From Pedobacter petrophilus (GTDB lineage Bacteria > Bacteroidota > Bacteroidia > Sphingobacteriales > Sphingobacteriaceae), in NCBI RefSeq assembly GCF_009674725.1, contig NZ_WKKH01000001.1, positions 242,289-306,288 of the forward strand: a DNA stretch of 64,000 nt, in the 5' to 3' direction. Below, in pieces: positions 18,385 through 26,368 of this stretch (positions are counted from its first letter, which is position 1; every line of letters begins with the position of its first letter). A program made the translations under genes and the position numbers. The notes below the pieces were generated by a model that saw only the letters and a program-made list of their open reading frames with translations, was not told the DNA's origin and made no database searches.

Positions 18385-18414
18385 GCCACAGTGATCATTC
18401 GCTGTGGCTTTTTT
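18385..18414 (+). terminator. intrinsic terminator after the FucP-type gene
   Basis: Perfect 7-bp stem GCCACAG / CTGTGGC with a 10-nt loop and six Ts. It lies only 12 bp before the next gene. Confidence 0.85.
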
Positions 18415-18425
18415 ATTGATAGGAA

Positions 18426-18884
18426 ATGACGGATAAATTAAGTTTCGATACCATTTTTATGAATCTGGCTACTGATCTGGCTGCCCGTTCTCATTGTGTT
18501 CGTGCTCACGTTGGCGCCGTGCTCACTAAAGACACACGGATTATTTCTATTGGTTACAATGGTCCTCCGGCAGGAACACATAATTGTGACGAAGAATGGC
18601 CGGGGCAGGGTTGCGCGAGAGATAGTAAAGGAAGTTGCTCACTTGCATTACATGCAGAAGAAAATGCCATTCTCTATGCATCAAAGAATGGATCTAGAAT
18701 TGAAGGCTGTACATTATATACCACCTTATCTCCTTGTATTGCCTGCGCAAGGTTAATTTTGTCTTCTGGCATTAAGCTGGTTTATTATTCAAAATCTTAT
18801 GCGGCTTATAAAGGCTTACCCAGTGATGAAGGAGTGGATTTTTTGAGAAAATTTGGCGTTGAAGTGAAGTTGTTTGGTTCTTAA
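18426..18884 (+). CDS. dCMP/deoxycytidylate deaminase family protein (ComEB-like)
   Basis: 152-residue zinc deaminase. Zinc and catalytic residues are visible: His76 and Glu78 in HAEEN, and Cys104/Cys107 in PCIAC. A second Cys/His set (His23-like SHC, Cys54, Cys63, Cys71) matches the extra zinc site of dCMP deaminases. It probably makes dUMP from dCMP for thymidylate synthesis. AGGAAA just before the ATG is one of the few possible Shine-Dalgarno sites here. Confidence 0.9.
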   Translation: MTDKLSFDTIFMNLATDLAARSHCVRAHVGAVLTKDTRIISIGYNGPPAGTHNCDEEWPGQGCARDSKGSCSLALHAEENAILYASKNGSRIEGCTLYTTLSPCIACARLILSSGIKLVYYSKSYAAYKGLPSDEGVDFLRKFGVEVKLFGS

Positions 18885-18987
18885 CCAGATTATTTGTTGA
18901 CTGTTCTTTTTCTTCATGATATATGACTTATCCTAGGTTCTTTAGTTTTTAGATATTAATAGGTTTTTAAGAGACCACTGAAAAAAC

Positions 18988-19018
18988 TTGTATATTGATA
19001 ACTTTTAAGTTAACTTTG
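18988..19018 (+). promoter_or_regulatory. promoter of the higBA toxin-antitoxin operon
   Basis: TTG (18988-18990), 20 bp, TAACTTTG (19011-19018). The box ends four bases before the GTG start of the toxin gene, so the mRNA should be leaderless. HigA autorepression at this site is expected from the family but no clear palindrome is seen. Confidence 0.7.
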
Positions 19019-19022
19019 ATGG

Positions 19023-19367
19023 GTGGATAGCCAACGACAAATTATTTTTCATGAACATTATTTTATAAAGTTCTTTACAGAGCAAAGTGGAAAGGTGCAA
19101 GAAAAAATTGAATATGTTTTCAAGCTTCTAAAAACCGTTCAAAATGTTCCGAAAAAATTTCTTCAGCACATGACAGGAACCGATGGGCTTTATGAAATAA
19201 GAATTGAGGTTGAAAGTAATATCTACCGGATATTTTGTTGTTTTGATAAAGGAAATTTGGTAGTGCTGTTTAACTGCTTTCAAAAGAAATCTCAAAAAAC
19301 ACCCAGAATGGAGATTGAATTGGCATTGAAATTAAAAGACAGTTATTTTAAATCTAAAAACAAATGA
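19023..19367 (+). CDS. higB: HigB-like type II toxin (RelE superfamily, phage Gp49-like)
   Basis: 114-residue protein of the RelE/HigB fold, ribosome-dependent mRNA endonucleases. The block HMTGTDGLYEIRIEVESNIYR and the strand pair FCCFDKGNLVVLFNCFQKK fit the Gp49-like family. The start is GTG: a stop codon lies in frame just before it, and no ATG occurs in this frame near the N-terminus. One base separates its stop from the antitoxin ATG. Toxin-first order is typical of HigBA. Confidence 0.87.
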   Translation: MDSQRQIIFHEHYFIKFFTEQSGKVQEKIEYVFKLLKTVQNVPKKFLQHMTGTDGLYEIRIEVESNIYRIFCCFDKGNLVVLFNCFQKKSQKTPRMEIELALKLKDSYFKSKNK

Positions 19368-19368
19368 A

Positions 19369-19671
19369 ATGAATAAAGAAATAACAAACGCTAAAAACTT
19401 TGACGAGTTATTGGATCTAAAATACGGAAAAATCGGCGCTGAGAAAAGAGATCAGTTTGAAGAAAAGGCACAGTATTTTGTGATCAGTGAAATGTTAAAG
19501 GAAGCACGTAAAGAGGCGAATATGACCCAGGAGCAGCTTGCTGAAAAAGTAGGAACGAAGAAAAGTTATATTTCTCGACTTGAAAATGGGAAATGTGATA
19601 TCCAACTTTCAACGCTTTATAGAATTTTTGAATTTGGACTTGGCAAGCGCGTAAGTTTATTGTTTGGATAA
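19369..19671 (+). CDS. higA: HigA-like antitoxin, XRE-family HTH regulator
   Basis: 100 residues. An N-terminal helical region (1-45) is followed by a Cro/C1 helix-turn-helix, MTQEQLAEKVGTKKSYISRL, at about residues 52-71. It should bind and neutralise the upstream toxin and repress the operon promoter. The pair stands alone between dCMP deaminase and guaA with no phage genes nearby. Confidence 0.88.
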   Translation: MNKEITNAKNFDELLDLKYGKIGAEKRDQFEEKAQYFVISEMLKEARKEANMTQEQLAEKVGTKKSYISRLENGKCDIQLSTLYRIFEFGLGKRVSLLFG

Positions 19672-19975
19672 GAATGATAATCTATTATAACAACGATGAC
19701 TCTATCCGTATTCTCTTATAAAATCTACCTGGCTTTTATAAGCTCTGGCAATTCACTTTTAAGTTTCTTAATTAGAGGTACTTGGTATTGTTACCCGGCT
19801 ACAGCATTTAAGTTTATATAAAAATTTAAATAATCAGCAAGTGATTCAAATCATTTGCTGGTGGTAAAAAAAATATCTGCAATACCAATCAAGTGGATTA
19901 AAAATCGTTTGGTAGAATTTCTTTAAAATCTAAAATCTATCTCCCAAATCTCGTATCTAATTGGTAACTTTGCGG
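19672..19975. other. spacer between higA and guaA
   Basis: No gene seen. It holds an 11-bp hairpin (CAGCAAGTGAT / ATCATTTGCTG, 19835-19860, 4-nt loop) without a T-run, and the guaA promoter box at its right end. Confidence 0.6.
19965..19972 (+). promoter_or_regulatory. -7 box for guaA
   Basis: TAACTTTG matches TAnnTTTG and ends three bases before the guaA ATG (19976). An in-frame TTG at 19961 is excluded as a start because it is upstream of the box. Predicts leaderless guaA mRNA. Confidence 0.65.
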
Positions 19976-21505
19976 ATGCTAGAAAAAATCATTATCGTCG
20001 ATTTTGGTTCGCAATTTACACAACTCATCGCCCGTAGAGTTCGCGAACTAAATATTTACTGTGAAATATATCCATTCAACAATCTTCCCGAGATTACCGA
20101 AGATGTAAAAGGCGTTATCTTTTCAGGTAGCCCGTACTCTGTTCGTCAGGATGATGCACCTCAAATAGACTTATCAAAATACCATACAAAATATCCTTTA
20201 TTAGCCGTTTGTTACGGTGCCCAATATATTGCCCAGCTTTCTGGCGGAGATGTACAGCCATCATCCTCTCGTGAGTATGGCCGTGCAAACTTAAGTTTCG
20301 TTAACCAGGAAAATAAATTATTTAAAGGAATCAATATCGATTCTCAGGTTTGGATGAGCCACGGCGATACCATTACCAGTATTCCAGATAATTTTGAATT
20401 AATTGCCAGTACCGACAGCGTCAAAGTTGCAGCTTATCACATTAAGGATTCAAATACTTACGCCATTCAGTTTCACCCTGAAGTAACCCACAGTATTGAT
20501 GGAAAGGTTCTTTTAGAAAATTTCCTGGTTGACATTTGCGGATGTAGTCAGGATTGGACTTCAGCAGCTTTTGTTGATACCACAATTGCTGATATCAAGG
20601 CTACGGTAGGGAATGATAAAGTTGTTTTAGCCCTTTCTGGTGGTGTAGATAGCAGTGTTGCTGCAGTTTTATTGCATAAAGCCATCGGCACAAACTTGCA
20701 TTGTATATTTGTAGATAATGGTTTACTGCGCAAAAACGAATATGAAAGTGTTCTGGAACAATACAAAGACTTTGGCCTTAATATTAAAGGTGTAAATGCT
20801 AAAGATAAATTCCTGGGCCAATTGGCAGGAGTAGAAGATCCGGAGCAGAAACGTAAAATTATCGGACGTGTATTTATCGAAGTTTTTGATGAAGAATCGC
20901 ATTTAATTCAAGATGTGAAATGGTTAGCTCAGGGAACAATTTATCCTGATATTATCGAGTCTGTATCTGTAAATGGACCATCAGCTACCATCAAATCGCA
21001 TCATAATGTGGGTGGATTACCTGACTTCATGAAACTTAAAGTGGTAGAGCCGCTTAAAACTTTGTTTAAAGACGAAGTGAGAAGAGTGGGTAAAGCTTTG
21101 GGTTTGGAAACTTTTATTTTAGGCAGACACCCGTTCCCGGGACCAGGTTTAGGCATTCGTATTATTGGAGAGGTTACGCCAGAAAAAGTAGCGATACTCC
21201 AAGATGCTGATAAGATCTACATTGATAATTTAAAGGAAGCTGGTCTTTACGATCAGGTTTGGCAAGCCGGTGCAATCTTTCTGCCTGTGCGATCTGTAGG
21301 GGTAATGGGCGATGAGCGCACCTATGAAAATGTTATTGCCTTAAGAGCAGTAGAATCACTTGATGGTATGACTGCAGACTGGTGCCATTTACCTTATCCG
21401 GTATTGGCTAAAATCTCTAACGAAATTATCAATAAAGTTAAAGGTATTAACAGGGTTGTATACGATATCAGCTCTAAACCACCTGCAACAATCGAGTGGG
21501 AATAA
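19976..21505 (+). CDS. guaA: GMP synthase (glutamine-hydrolysing)
   Basis: Converts XMP to GMP. The 509-residue protein has a class I glutaminase domain with nucleophile Cys79 (AVCYGAQ) and the HPEV His-Glu pair. Next come the ATP-pyrophosphatase P-loop [14 protein letters not shown] and a C-terminal dimerisation domain ending [12 protein letters not shown] 19976 is chosen over an upstream TTG that sits before the promoter box. A terminator follows. Confidence 0.97.
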   Translation: MLEKIIIVDFGSQFTQLIARRVRELNIYCEIYPFNNLPEITEDVKGVIFSGSPYSVRQDDAPQIDLSKYHTKYPLLAVCYGAQYIAQLSGGDVQPSSSREYGRANLSFVNQENKLFKGINIDSQVWMSHGDTITSIPDNFELIASTDSVKVAAYHIKDSNTYAIQFHPEVTHSIDGKVLLENFLVDICGCSQDWTSAAFVDTTIADIKATVGNDKVVLALSGGVDSSVAAVLLHKAIGTNLHCIFVDNGLLRKNEYESVLEQYKDFGLNIKGVNAKDKFLGQLAGVEDPEQKRKIIGRVFIEVFDEESHLIQDVKWLAQGTIYPDIIESVSVNGPSATIKSHHNVGGLPDFMKLKVVEPLKTLFKDEVRRVGKALGLETFILGRHPFPGPGLGIRIIGEVTPEKVAILQDADKIYIDNLKEAGLYDQVWQAGAIFLPVRSVGVMGDERTYENVIALRAVESLDGMTADWCHLPYPVLAKISNEIINKVKGINRVVYDISSKPPATIEWE

Positions 21506-21517
21506 AAATTAGTTCAG

Positions 21518-21542
21518 AGTCTTGAGTCCTAAGTCGGGAGTC
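21518..21542 (+). repeat. AGTCNNN heptad array after guaA
   Basis: AGTC at 21518, 21525, 21532 and 21539: four units in exact 7-nt register with spacers TTG, CTA, GGG. It is 12 bases after the guaA stop codon and before its terminator. Confidence 0.75.
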
Positions 21543-21562
21543 ATTTTAAAGAATAATATGAT

Positions 21563-21598
21563 TATGCTGGCAGATTAAACATTTGCCGGCATATTTTG
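21563..21598 (+). terminator. intrinsic terminator after guaA
   Basis: 10-bp stem TATGCTGGCA / TGCCGGCATA (one G-U pair) followed by TTTTG. It lies just upstream of the lipoprotein start and argues against any start codon before 21600. Confidence 0.7.
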
Positions 21599-21612
21599 TT
21601 AAAAGAACACAT

Positions 21613-22824
21613 ATGAATTTAAAAAGGAATTATTGGGTTTTGATGCTGTCGGTATTGATTTTAGCTGCCTGTTCACCAAAAGTCAGAACAACAAAAAAAG
21701 AAACTGCTGAACCGAATGAGAAAGAAAAACCGGAAGAGAAAAAGTCGGCTAAAAAGTTCTCACAGGCAAACGTTTCTCTTTTAGTTCCTTTTAAATTGGA
21801 TGAGTTAAACCTGAAAACGGCCACTAAATCCCAGATCGAAAAGTTTGCTATGCCGATCGATTTTTATCAGGGATTCAGGTTAGGATTGGATTCAGCAGCA
21901 GCAGGGGGGCTTAATTTTAAATTAAACGTTTTCGATACACAGGATGATAATGCCCATATCTCCATGCTATATAAAAATGAACGCTTCAGGCAAAGCAATT
22001 TAATTATAGGCCCTGTATTTCCAGCTGGTTTGAAGTATATTTCTAATTATTCAAAAGAAAATAACAGTACAATTGTATCCCCACTTGCGGCATCTAATCC
22101 CGCAGAATTTAATAACCCGAATCTCGTATCTATTGTAAATAATATTGAAATACATGGCGAGCGTATCGGGGAATACATTTCTAAGAACTTCAATCCGGCG
22201 AGTACCATTGTGGTTATTATTAATCCTAAAAAAACCGAAGATGAAGCCTTTGCAGCGCCTGTTCGGGAATATTTGAAGAATAATGGTAAGTTTCTGGTTC
22301 AGGAATATGCATCTGCTTTTACCTTTGAAACCAAAATGCAAAAAGGTAAACGATATGCTATTGTGGTTGCATCTGCAGATCGTGCTTTTGTTTTGCCAAC
22401 CATAGAAAAGTTATATAAACTTAAAAACTTGCCATCCGGCGGTTATAATATCGACTTGTTTGGTCATCCGAATTGGGTAAAACAAAATTATCCAACGGAT
22501 AAAATTCAAGCCTTAAATACCATCATCACTTCGTCTTACAAAATCGATTATAAAAATGCTGCGGTAATCAGTTTCATTAAAAAATATCGTTATAAATATG
22601 GTTTTGAGCCTGGAGAATATGCTTTTAAAGGCTTCGATGTTGGCTATTATTTTGGAAAGTTATTGAGCAATCATGGCGAAGAATACCGCGAATACCTCAC
22701 TAAGGAAAAATATAAAGGCCTGCACAATACATTTTCTTTCATTCATGATGAAAAATTAGGGTACATTAACACCAGTTTAATGCTATTGAAATACAAAAAC
22801 TTTGCATTGGAAATTGTAAACTAA
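21613..22824 (+). CDS. periplasmic-binding-protein-like lipoprotein
   Basis: 403 residues. ATG 21613 gives a lipoprotein signal MNLKRNYWVLMLSVLILAAC with lipobox LAAC; an upstream TTG would lie inside the guaA terminator. After a Lys/Glu-rich linker (about 22-50), the body resembles a type 1 periplasmic binding fold (VSLLVPFKLDEL, IIGPVFPAGLKYI, NSTIVSPLAASNP), like branched-chain amino acid receptors or LpoA-type cell-wall activators. No permease genes are near, so a transport role is unproven. It ends 15 bp before rsmB-like. Confidence 0.8.
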   Translation: MNLKRNYWVLMLSVLILAACSPKVRTTKKETAEPNEKEKPEEKKSAKKFSQANVSLLVPFKLDELNLKTATKSQIEKFAMPIDFYQGFRLGLDSAAAGGLNFKLNVFDTQDDNAHISMLYKNERFRQSNLIIGPVFPAGLKYISNYSKENNSTIVSPLAASNPAEFNNPNLVSIVNNIEIHGERIGEYISKNFNPASTIVVIINPKKTEDEAFAAPVREYLKNNGKFLVQEYASAFTFETKMQKGKRYAIVVASADRAFVLPTIEKLYKLKNLPSGGYNIDLFGHPNWVKQNYPTDKIQALNTIITSSYKIDYKNAAVISFIKKYRYKYGFEPGEYAFKGFDVGYYFGKLLSNHGEEYREYLTKEKYKGLHNTFSFIHDEKLGYINTSLMLLKYKNFALEIVN

Positions 22825-22839
22825 ATTATTCCCTCTTTT

Positions 22840-24003
22840 ATGAAAGCCATTCACCAGCTAAGAGCCTTTGAGCAGATTTTAAATAGTTATGATGGAACTT
22901 TGCCTTTGCACCGTTTTTTGCCTGCATACTTTAAGCAAAATAAGCAAATGGGTTCTTCAGACAGGAGATGGGCAACTCGCCACATTTATAGTTTTTTTAG
23001 GCTGGGCAAAGCGCTAAACAAACTAAATAATGAAGAACGGTTAAGCATAGCTGATTTTCTTTGTCATGAAACGTTGAGCCCTGTTATGGAACAGCGATTT
23101 CCAGATTGGAGCGCTCAGATTACTGCTCCATTAATAGAAAAGTTAGACTTGGTAAAAGCCGCGTATCCGGAATTTAATCTGGAAGATGTTTACCCGTTTC
23201 ATGCCCATCTATCCGAAGATATTAACCAGGCGGAGTTTTTTACATCATTTTTTAAACAACCAGATTTATTTATCAGGGTTGCGGCTCAAGATCAGCCGGA
23301 AATTCTTAGCCAACTCAGAAAATTAGAAATTTCTGTAGAAGTGGTGAATGAAACAGCCTTAGCGCTGGCGAATGGAACTAAATTGGAAGCGGTTTTAAAG
23401 GAAGGAACTTATCAGGTTCAGGATCTTTCATCGCAATACACGGGTACCTATTTCGGACCAAATAAATGGGATAAATGGTGGGATTGCTGCGCCGCATCTG
23501 GCGGAAAAACGCTGCTTCTGCATAGTTTGGAGCCAGTAATAGAATTATTAGTGAGTGATTTGAGGGAAAGCATTTTGCTTAATCTTGATGAACGCTTCCG
23601 CTTAGCAGGGATAAAAAAATACCATAAAAAAGAACTGGATCTTTTAAAGAATAATGATCAGGTACTTCATCACTACCAGTTTGACGGAATTATTTTAGAT
23701 GCACCTTGTACCGGGTCCGGAACCTGGGGTAGAACGCCGGAAATGCTTACTTTTTTTAGTGAACAAAAGATCAGTTTCTTTTCCAATATGCAAAAATATA
23801 TAGCGCAGAACGTTATTAAATACCTTAAGCCAGGCAAGCCGTTAATCTATATTACCTGTTCTGCTTTTGCTGAAGAAAATGAAGAAGTGGTAAATCATTT
23901 AACCACCAATCTGCCTTTAGAACTGGAGAAAATGGAGCTGATTAAAGGCTATAAAAATCAGGCAGACAGCATGTTTGTGGCGCGGTTAATTAAGAAAGCT
24001 TAA
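22840..24003 (+). CDS. RsmB/NOP-family RNA m5C methyltransferase
   Basis: 387 residues, SAM-dependent cytosine-5 RNA methyltransferase. The N-terminal helical NusB-like part (about 1-140) precedes a Rossmann methyltransferase with CCAASGGKTLLL (motif I), DAPCTGSGTWGRTPE (motif IV, Cys) and YITCSAFAEENEEVV (motif VI, catalytic Cys). The likely target is rRNA, as in RsmB, but other family members act on tRNA. Confidence 0.92.
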   Translation: MKAIHQLRAFEQILNSYDGTLPLHRFLPAYFKQNKQMGSSDRRWATRHIYSFFRLGKALNKLNNEERLSIADFLCHETLSPVMEQRFPDWSAQITAPLIEKLDLVKAAYPEFNLEDVYPFHAHLSEDINQAEFFTSFFKQPDLFIRVAAQDQPEILSQLRKLEISVEVVNETALALANGTKLEAVLKEGTYQVQDLSSQYTGTYFGPNKWDKWWDCCAASGGKTLLLHSLEPVIELLVSDLRESILLNLDERFRLAGIKKYHKKELDLLKNNDQVLHHYQFDGIILDAPCTGSGTWGRTPEMLTFFSEQKISFFSNMQKYIAQNVIKYLKPGKPLIYITCSAFAEENEEVVNHLTTNLPLELEKMELIKGYKNQADSMFVARLIKKA

Positions 24004-24069
24004 GGGAAAAATAAGGGTTTTATGCAAATGTTCAAAGCTGTTTAAGCTTTGTGATATTTTGCAAATAGG

Positions 24070-24177
24070 CTAAGGGTGTTCAAACCGCGACTTCAGATTT
24101 TTTCTAACATACTTTACCGCCTCGATCAAAACAGCAATTATGCCTATTACCAATGTATATTCTTCAAAGCTGTTCAT
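24070..24177 (-). CDS. possible 35-residue single-pass membrane protein
   Basis: Not a recognised family. From ATG 24175-24177 the minus strand encodes 35 residues with one hydrophobic stretch, LVIGIIAVLIEAV, then a basic tail (KYVRKNLKSRFEHP). Short acidic N-terminus, helix and basic C-terminus is a plausible small membrane protein layout. No TAnnTTTG box is seen upstream. The rest of the 24004-24288 spacer holds a weak hairpin (CAAAGCT / AGCTTTG, 24033-24051). Confidence 0.35.
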   Translation of the reverse strand: MNSFEEYTLVIGIIAVLIEAVKYVRKNLKSRFEHP

Positions 24178-24288
24178 CTTTGGTTAGATTTATTCTTATG
24201 ACTAATTTACTTCTTTTTTGTTACAAGTGACTTCGGAGTGCTGAAATTTATTCTGTTGTTATTTAGCGTCCTTCACTCCCAGGTGCCG

Positions 24289-24870
24289 CTATAAACCTGT
24301 GTTATTTCTGAAAAGTTTAATCGCAATGGCCAATAAGATTACGCCAAATGCTTTACGAAGAATATTCAAGCCAGTTTTACCGAACAGTCTTTCCAACCTT
24401 TCCGTGTTCTTCAATACGAAATAAACAAAGAGCATATTCAGTACGATTCCGACTAAAATATTTTGAGTTTGATATTCTGTTTTAAGCGAAAGAAGTGTGG
24501 TCATTGTACCTGCGCCTGCTATTAATGGGAAGGCTAAAGGAACAATTGAAACCGTTTCCGGTGCTTCTTCTTTAAAAATAGTTAAGCCTAAAACCATTTC
24601 CATCGCAATGCAAAAAATTACAATTGAACCTGCAATTGCGAAAGATTCTACATCCAGTCCGATTACCTTTAATAAAGACTCGCCGAGGAAAAGGAATAAA
24701 ATCATTAAGCCCGTTGCTACAATTGAGGCTTTTTCTGACTCAATGTGGCCTGCTTTTCTCCTCAACTGAATAACAACTGGAATAGATCCCAGGATATCGA
24801 TAATGGCAAAAATAACCATCGTTGTCGTCAGGATCTGATTTAAATCGAATTTCATAAAATCAAGTTTCAT
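24289..24870 (-). CDS. MarC-family integral membrane protein
   Basis: 193 residues with about six hydrophobic helices, matching the MarC family (name-giving member near the E. coli mar locus; function unsettled). FAIIDILGSIPVVIQLRRK and PLAFPLIAGAGTMTTLLSL are family blocks. The start could be either of two Met residues five codons apart. A TACCTTTG box lies upstream on the minus strand. Confidence 0.92.
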   Translation of the reverse strand: MKLDFMKFDLNQILTTTMVIFAIIDILGSIPVVIQLRRKAGHIESEKASIVATGLMILFLFLGESLLKVIGLDVESFAIAGSIVIFCIAMEMVLGLTIFKEEAPETVSIVPLAFPLIAGAGTMTTLLSLKTEYQTQNILVGIVLNMLFVYFVLKNTERLERLFGKTGLNILRKAFGVILLAIAIKLFRNNTGL

Positions 24871-24887
24871 AGCAGCACCATTTTACG

Positions 24888-24895
24888 CAAAGGTA
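24888..24895 (-). promoter_or_regulatory. -7 box for marC-family gene
   Basis: Reverse complement TACCTTTG, perfect TAnnTTTG match, 17 bases upstream of the longer ATG. No -33 TTG at the ideal distance. Confidence 0.55.
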
Positions 24896-24933
24896 GCGCA
24901 ATTTGTGCTAAAACCTCATTTTGGAAATTATTA

Positions 24934-26259
24934 TTAAAAGTAAAATTGGGTACGTAGTGTAAACACATTATCTTTTCTATCGGTCTCGTATCCGGAAATT
25001 TCGGTCGATTCATTTTTAATCATGTCGTAATAAATTACGGCTTTAAAATGTGGATTGAAATGATGAAGAAAACCAAAGCCAAAAGTATCGAAACGAACAT
25101 CAGCAGCTGTTAATCCCTGATTCGAATTTATAGCCATGCCTCTTACCTTGGTATTTGGATCATAGCAATCGTACTTAAAAATGAGCTGATTATCCGTGCT
25201 GTTTAAGGTTTGCACAAACGTTACATATGCACCACTAAAATTTCTGGTATAATAAGGTAGAGGCACTGATTTACTGTCTATAGGGTAGGAGCCTGGCGTA
25301 GCAGAAGTGGTTGCCGTTGAAGTTTGAAGTCCGGAGATCACTTCCGCCCGTAATTCCGTTTTCCAGCTTTTAGAGGTGGTGGCAAACTGAACATCTGCAC
25401 CGTAATACCTTCTTGGTGCTACTGTGTTGATGGTATTTGCAGAAGAATCCTTCGCCATTCTCCAGGTTTGATTACTTTGTTCCATCTTATAGCTCACTGG
25501 CAGGCGATGGTTTAAACCACCCTGTAGTGTGCTGATTCCACCGGCTATTGATAAAGGGATGCTTTTAATTACGTATGGCTTATGGCTTAGTCTGAAGATG
25601 AAGTCTTTACTGTTATCAAATTCTGCGGGGCCTGCTAAACCTTGCCCGTTATAAACCCCGGCATCTAAAACGAAATTTTTAAGCTTTGCATTTTTCCAGC
25701 GGGGATTAAAGGTAAAAGTTGCACCTAAATCACGCTCTGTCCTCATTAAAATTTGCGACATCCGTCCCCGTTCCGGGGCTTCTCTGCCAGCTGAAGAAAG
25801 TTGTAATTCGTTTCCAAAAGGGCGACCGGATAAGCCTAGGGTAACATGAATTAATTTCCACTTATTTTCATAATAACGGCCCCAGAAATCCCTTACGTTT
25901 ACACCTTGTTCAGTCCCGTCAAACTGAAGCACAAAGTAGGTGGAGGGATTACCGTTATCATCTAATAACATATAATCAGCACGCAATCGTCCACGTCTTA
26001 AGCGAAATCTATTGTTAGTGTATTCACCGAAATTGCCACCTTGATATTCTGCCAATGTACCATTCGATTGTGCAACCTGATATTGTGGTTGTAAATAGCC
26101 ACTGAAAGACAGTGAGCCATACTTTTTTGAAATGATTAATAAATGGTTTACGGTGGTAGAATCCATTATATCATTAATGGTACGTTGAGCGTAAGTTTGG
26201 AAGGATAAGAATAACAAGAGCGCAACAATCGCAATATGCTTGTTTATAGGTGGCACCAT
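24934..26259 (-). CDS. OprO/OprP-type (phosphate-selective) porin
   Basis: 441-residue outer-membrane barrel with a signal peptide ending QTYAQ. The mature start (GYLQPQYQ), a basic loop (NRFRLRRGRLRADYMLLDDNG), many aromatic-ended strands and a C-terminal TLRTQFYF match the porin O/P family. In Pseudomonas these select phosphate or polyphosphate. Here specificity is inferred only from the family, and no pst genes are adjacent. Confidence 0.87.
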   Translation of the reverse strand: MVPPINKHIAIVALLLFLSFQTYAQRTINDIMDSTTVNHLLIISKKYGSLSFSGYLQPQYQVAQSNGTLAEYQGGNFGEYTNNRFRLRRGRLRADYMLLDDNGNPSTYFVLQFDGTEQGVNVRDFWGRYYENKWKLIHVTLGLSGRPFGNELQLSSAGREAPERGRMSQILMRTERDLGATFTFNPRWKNAKLKNFVLDAGVYNGQGLAGPAEFDNSKDFIFRLSHKPYVIKSIPLSIAGGISTLQGGLNHRLPVSYKMEQSNQTWRMAKDSSANTINTVAPRRYYGADVQFATTSKSWKTELRAEVISGLQTSTATTSATPGSYPIDSKSVPLPYYTRNFSGAYVTFVQTLNSTDNQLIFKYDCYDPNTKVRGMAINSNQGLTAADVRFDTFGFGFLHHFNPHFKAVIYYDMIKNESTEISGYETDRKDNVFTLRTQFYF

Positions 26260-26287
26260 TAGTAATGTATCTGATTTGATTTTTCTG

Positions 26288-26295
26288 CAAAGTTA
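26288..26295 (-). promoter_or_regulatory. -7 box for the porin gene
   Basis: Reverse complement TAACTTTG. A TTG on the minus strand at 26319-26321 gives 23-bp spacing, longer than ideal. Leader about 25 nt. Confidence 0.5.
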
Positions 26296-26320
26296 AATTT
26301 ATTAACAATTATTTAACACA

Positions 26321-26348
26321 AAAAAAGCCCCGATTTAGGTCGGGGCTT
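26321..26348 (-). terminator. intrinsic terminator of the APC permease gene
   Basis: On the minus strand the stem GCCCCGA / TCGGGGC with a 6-nt loop is followed by seven Ts. It lies 20 bp after the permease stop codon and separates it from the porin gene. Confidence 0.9.
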
Positions 26349-26368
26349 GAAAATTTATTTAATAAAGA

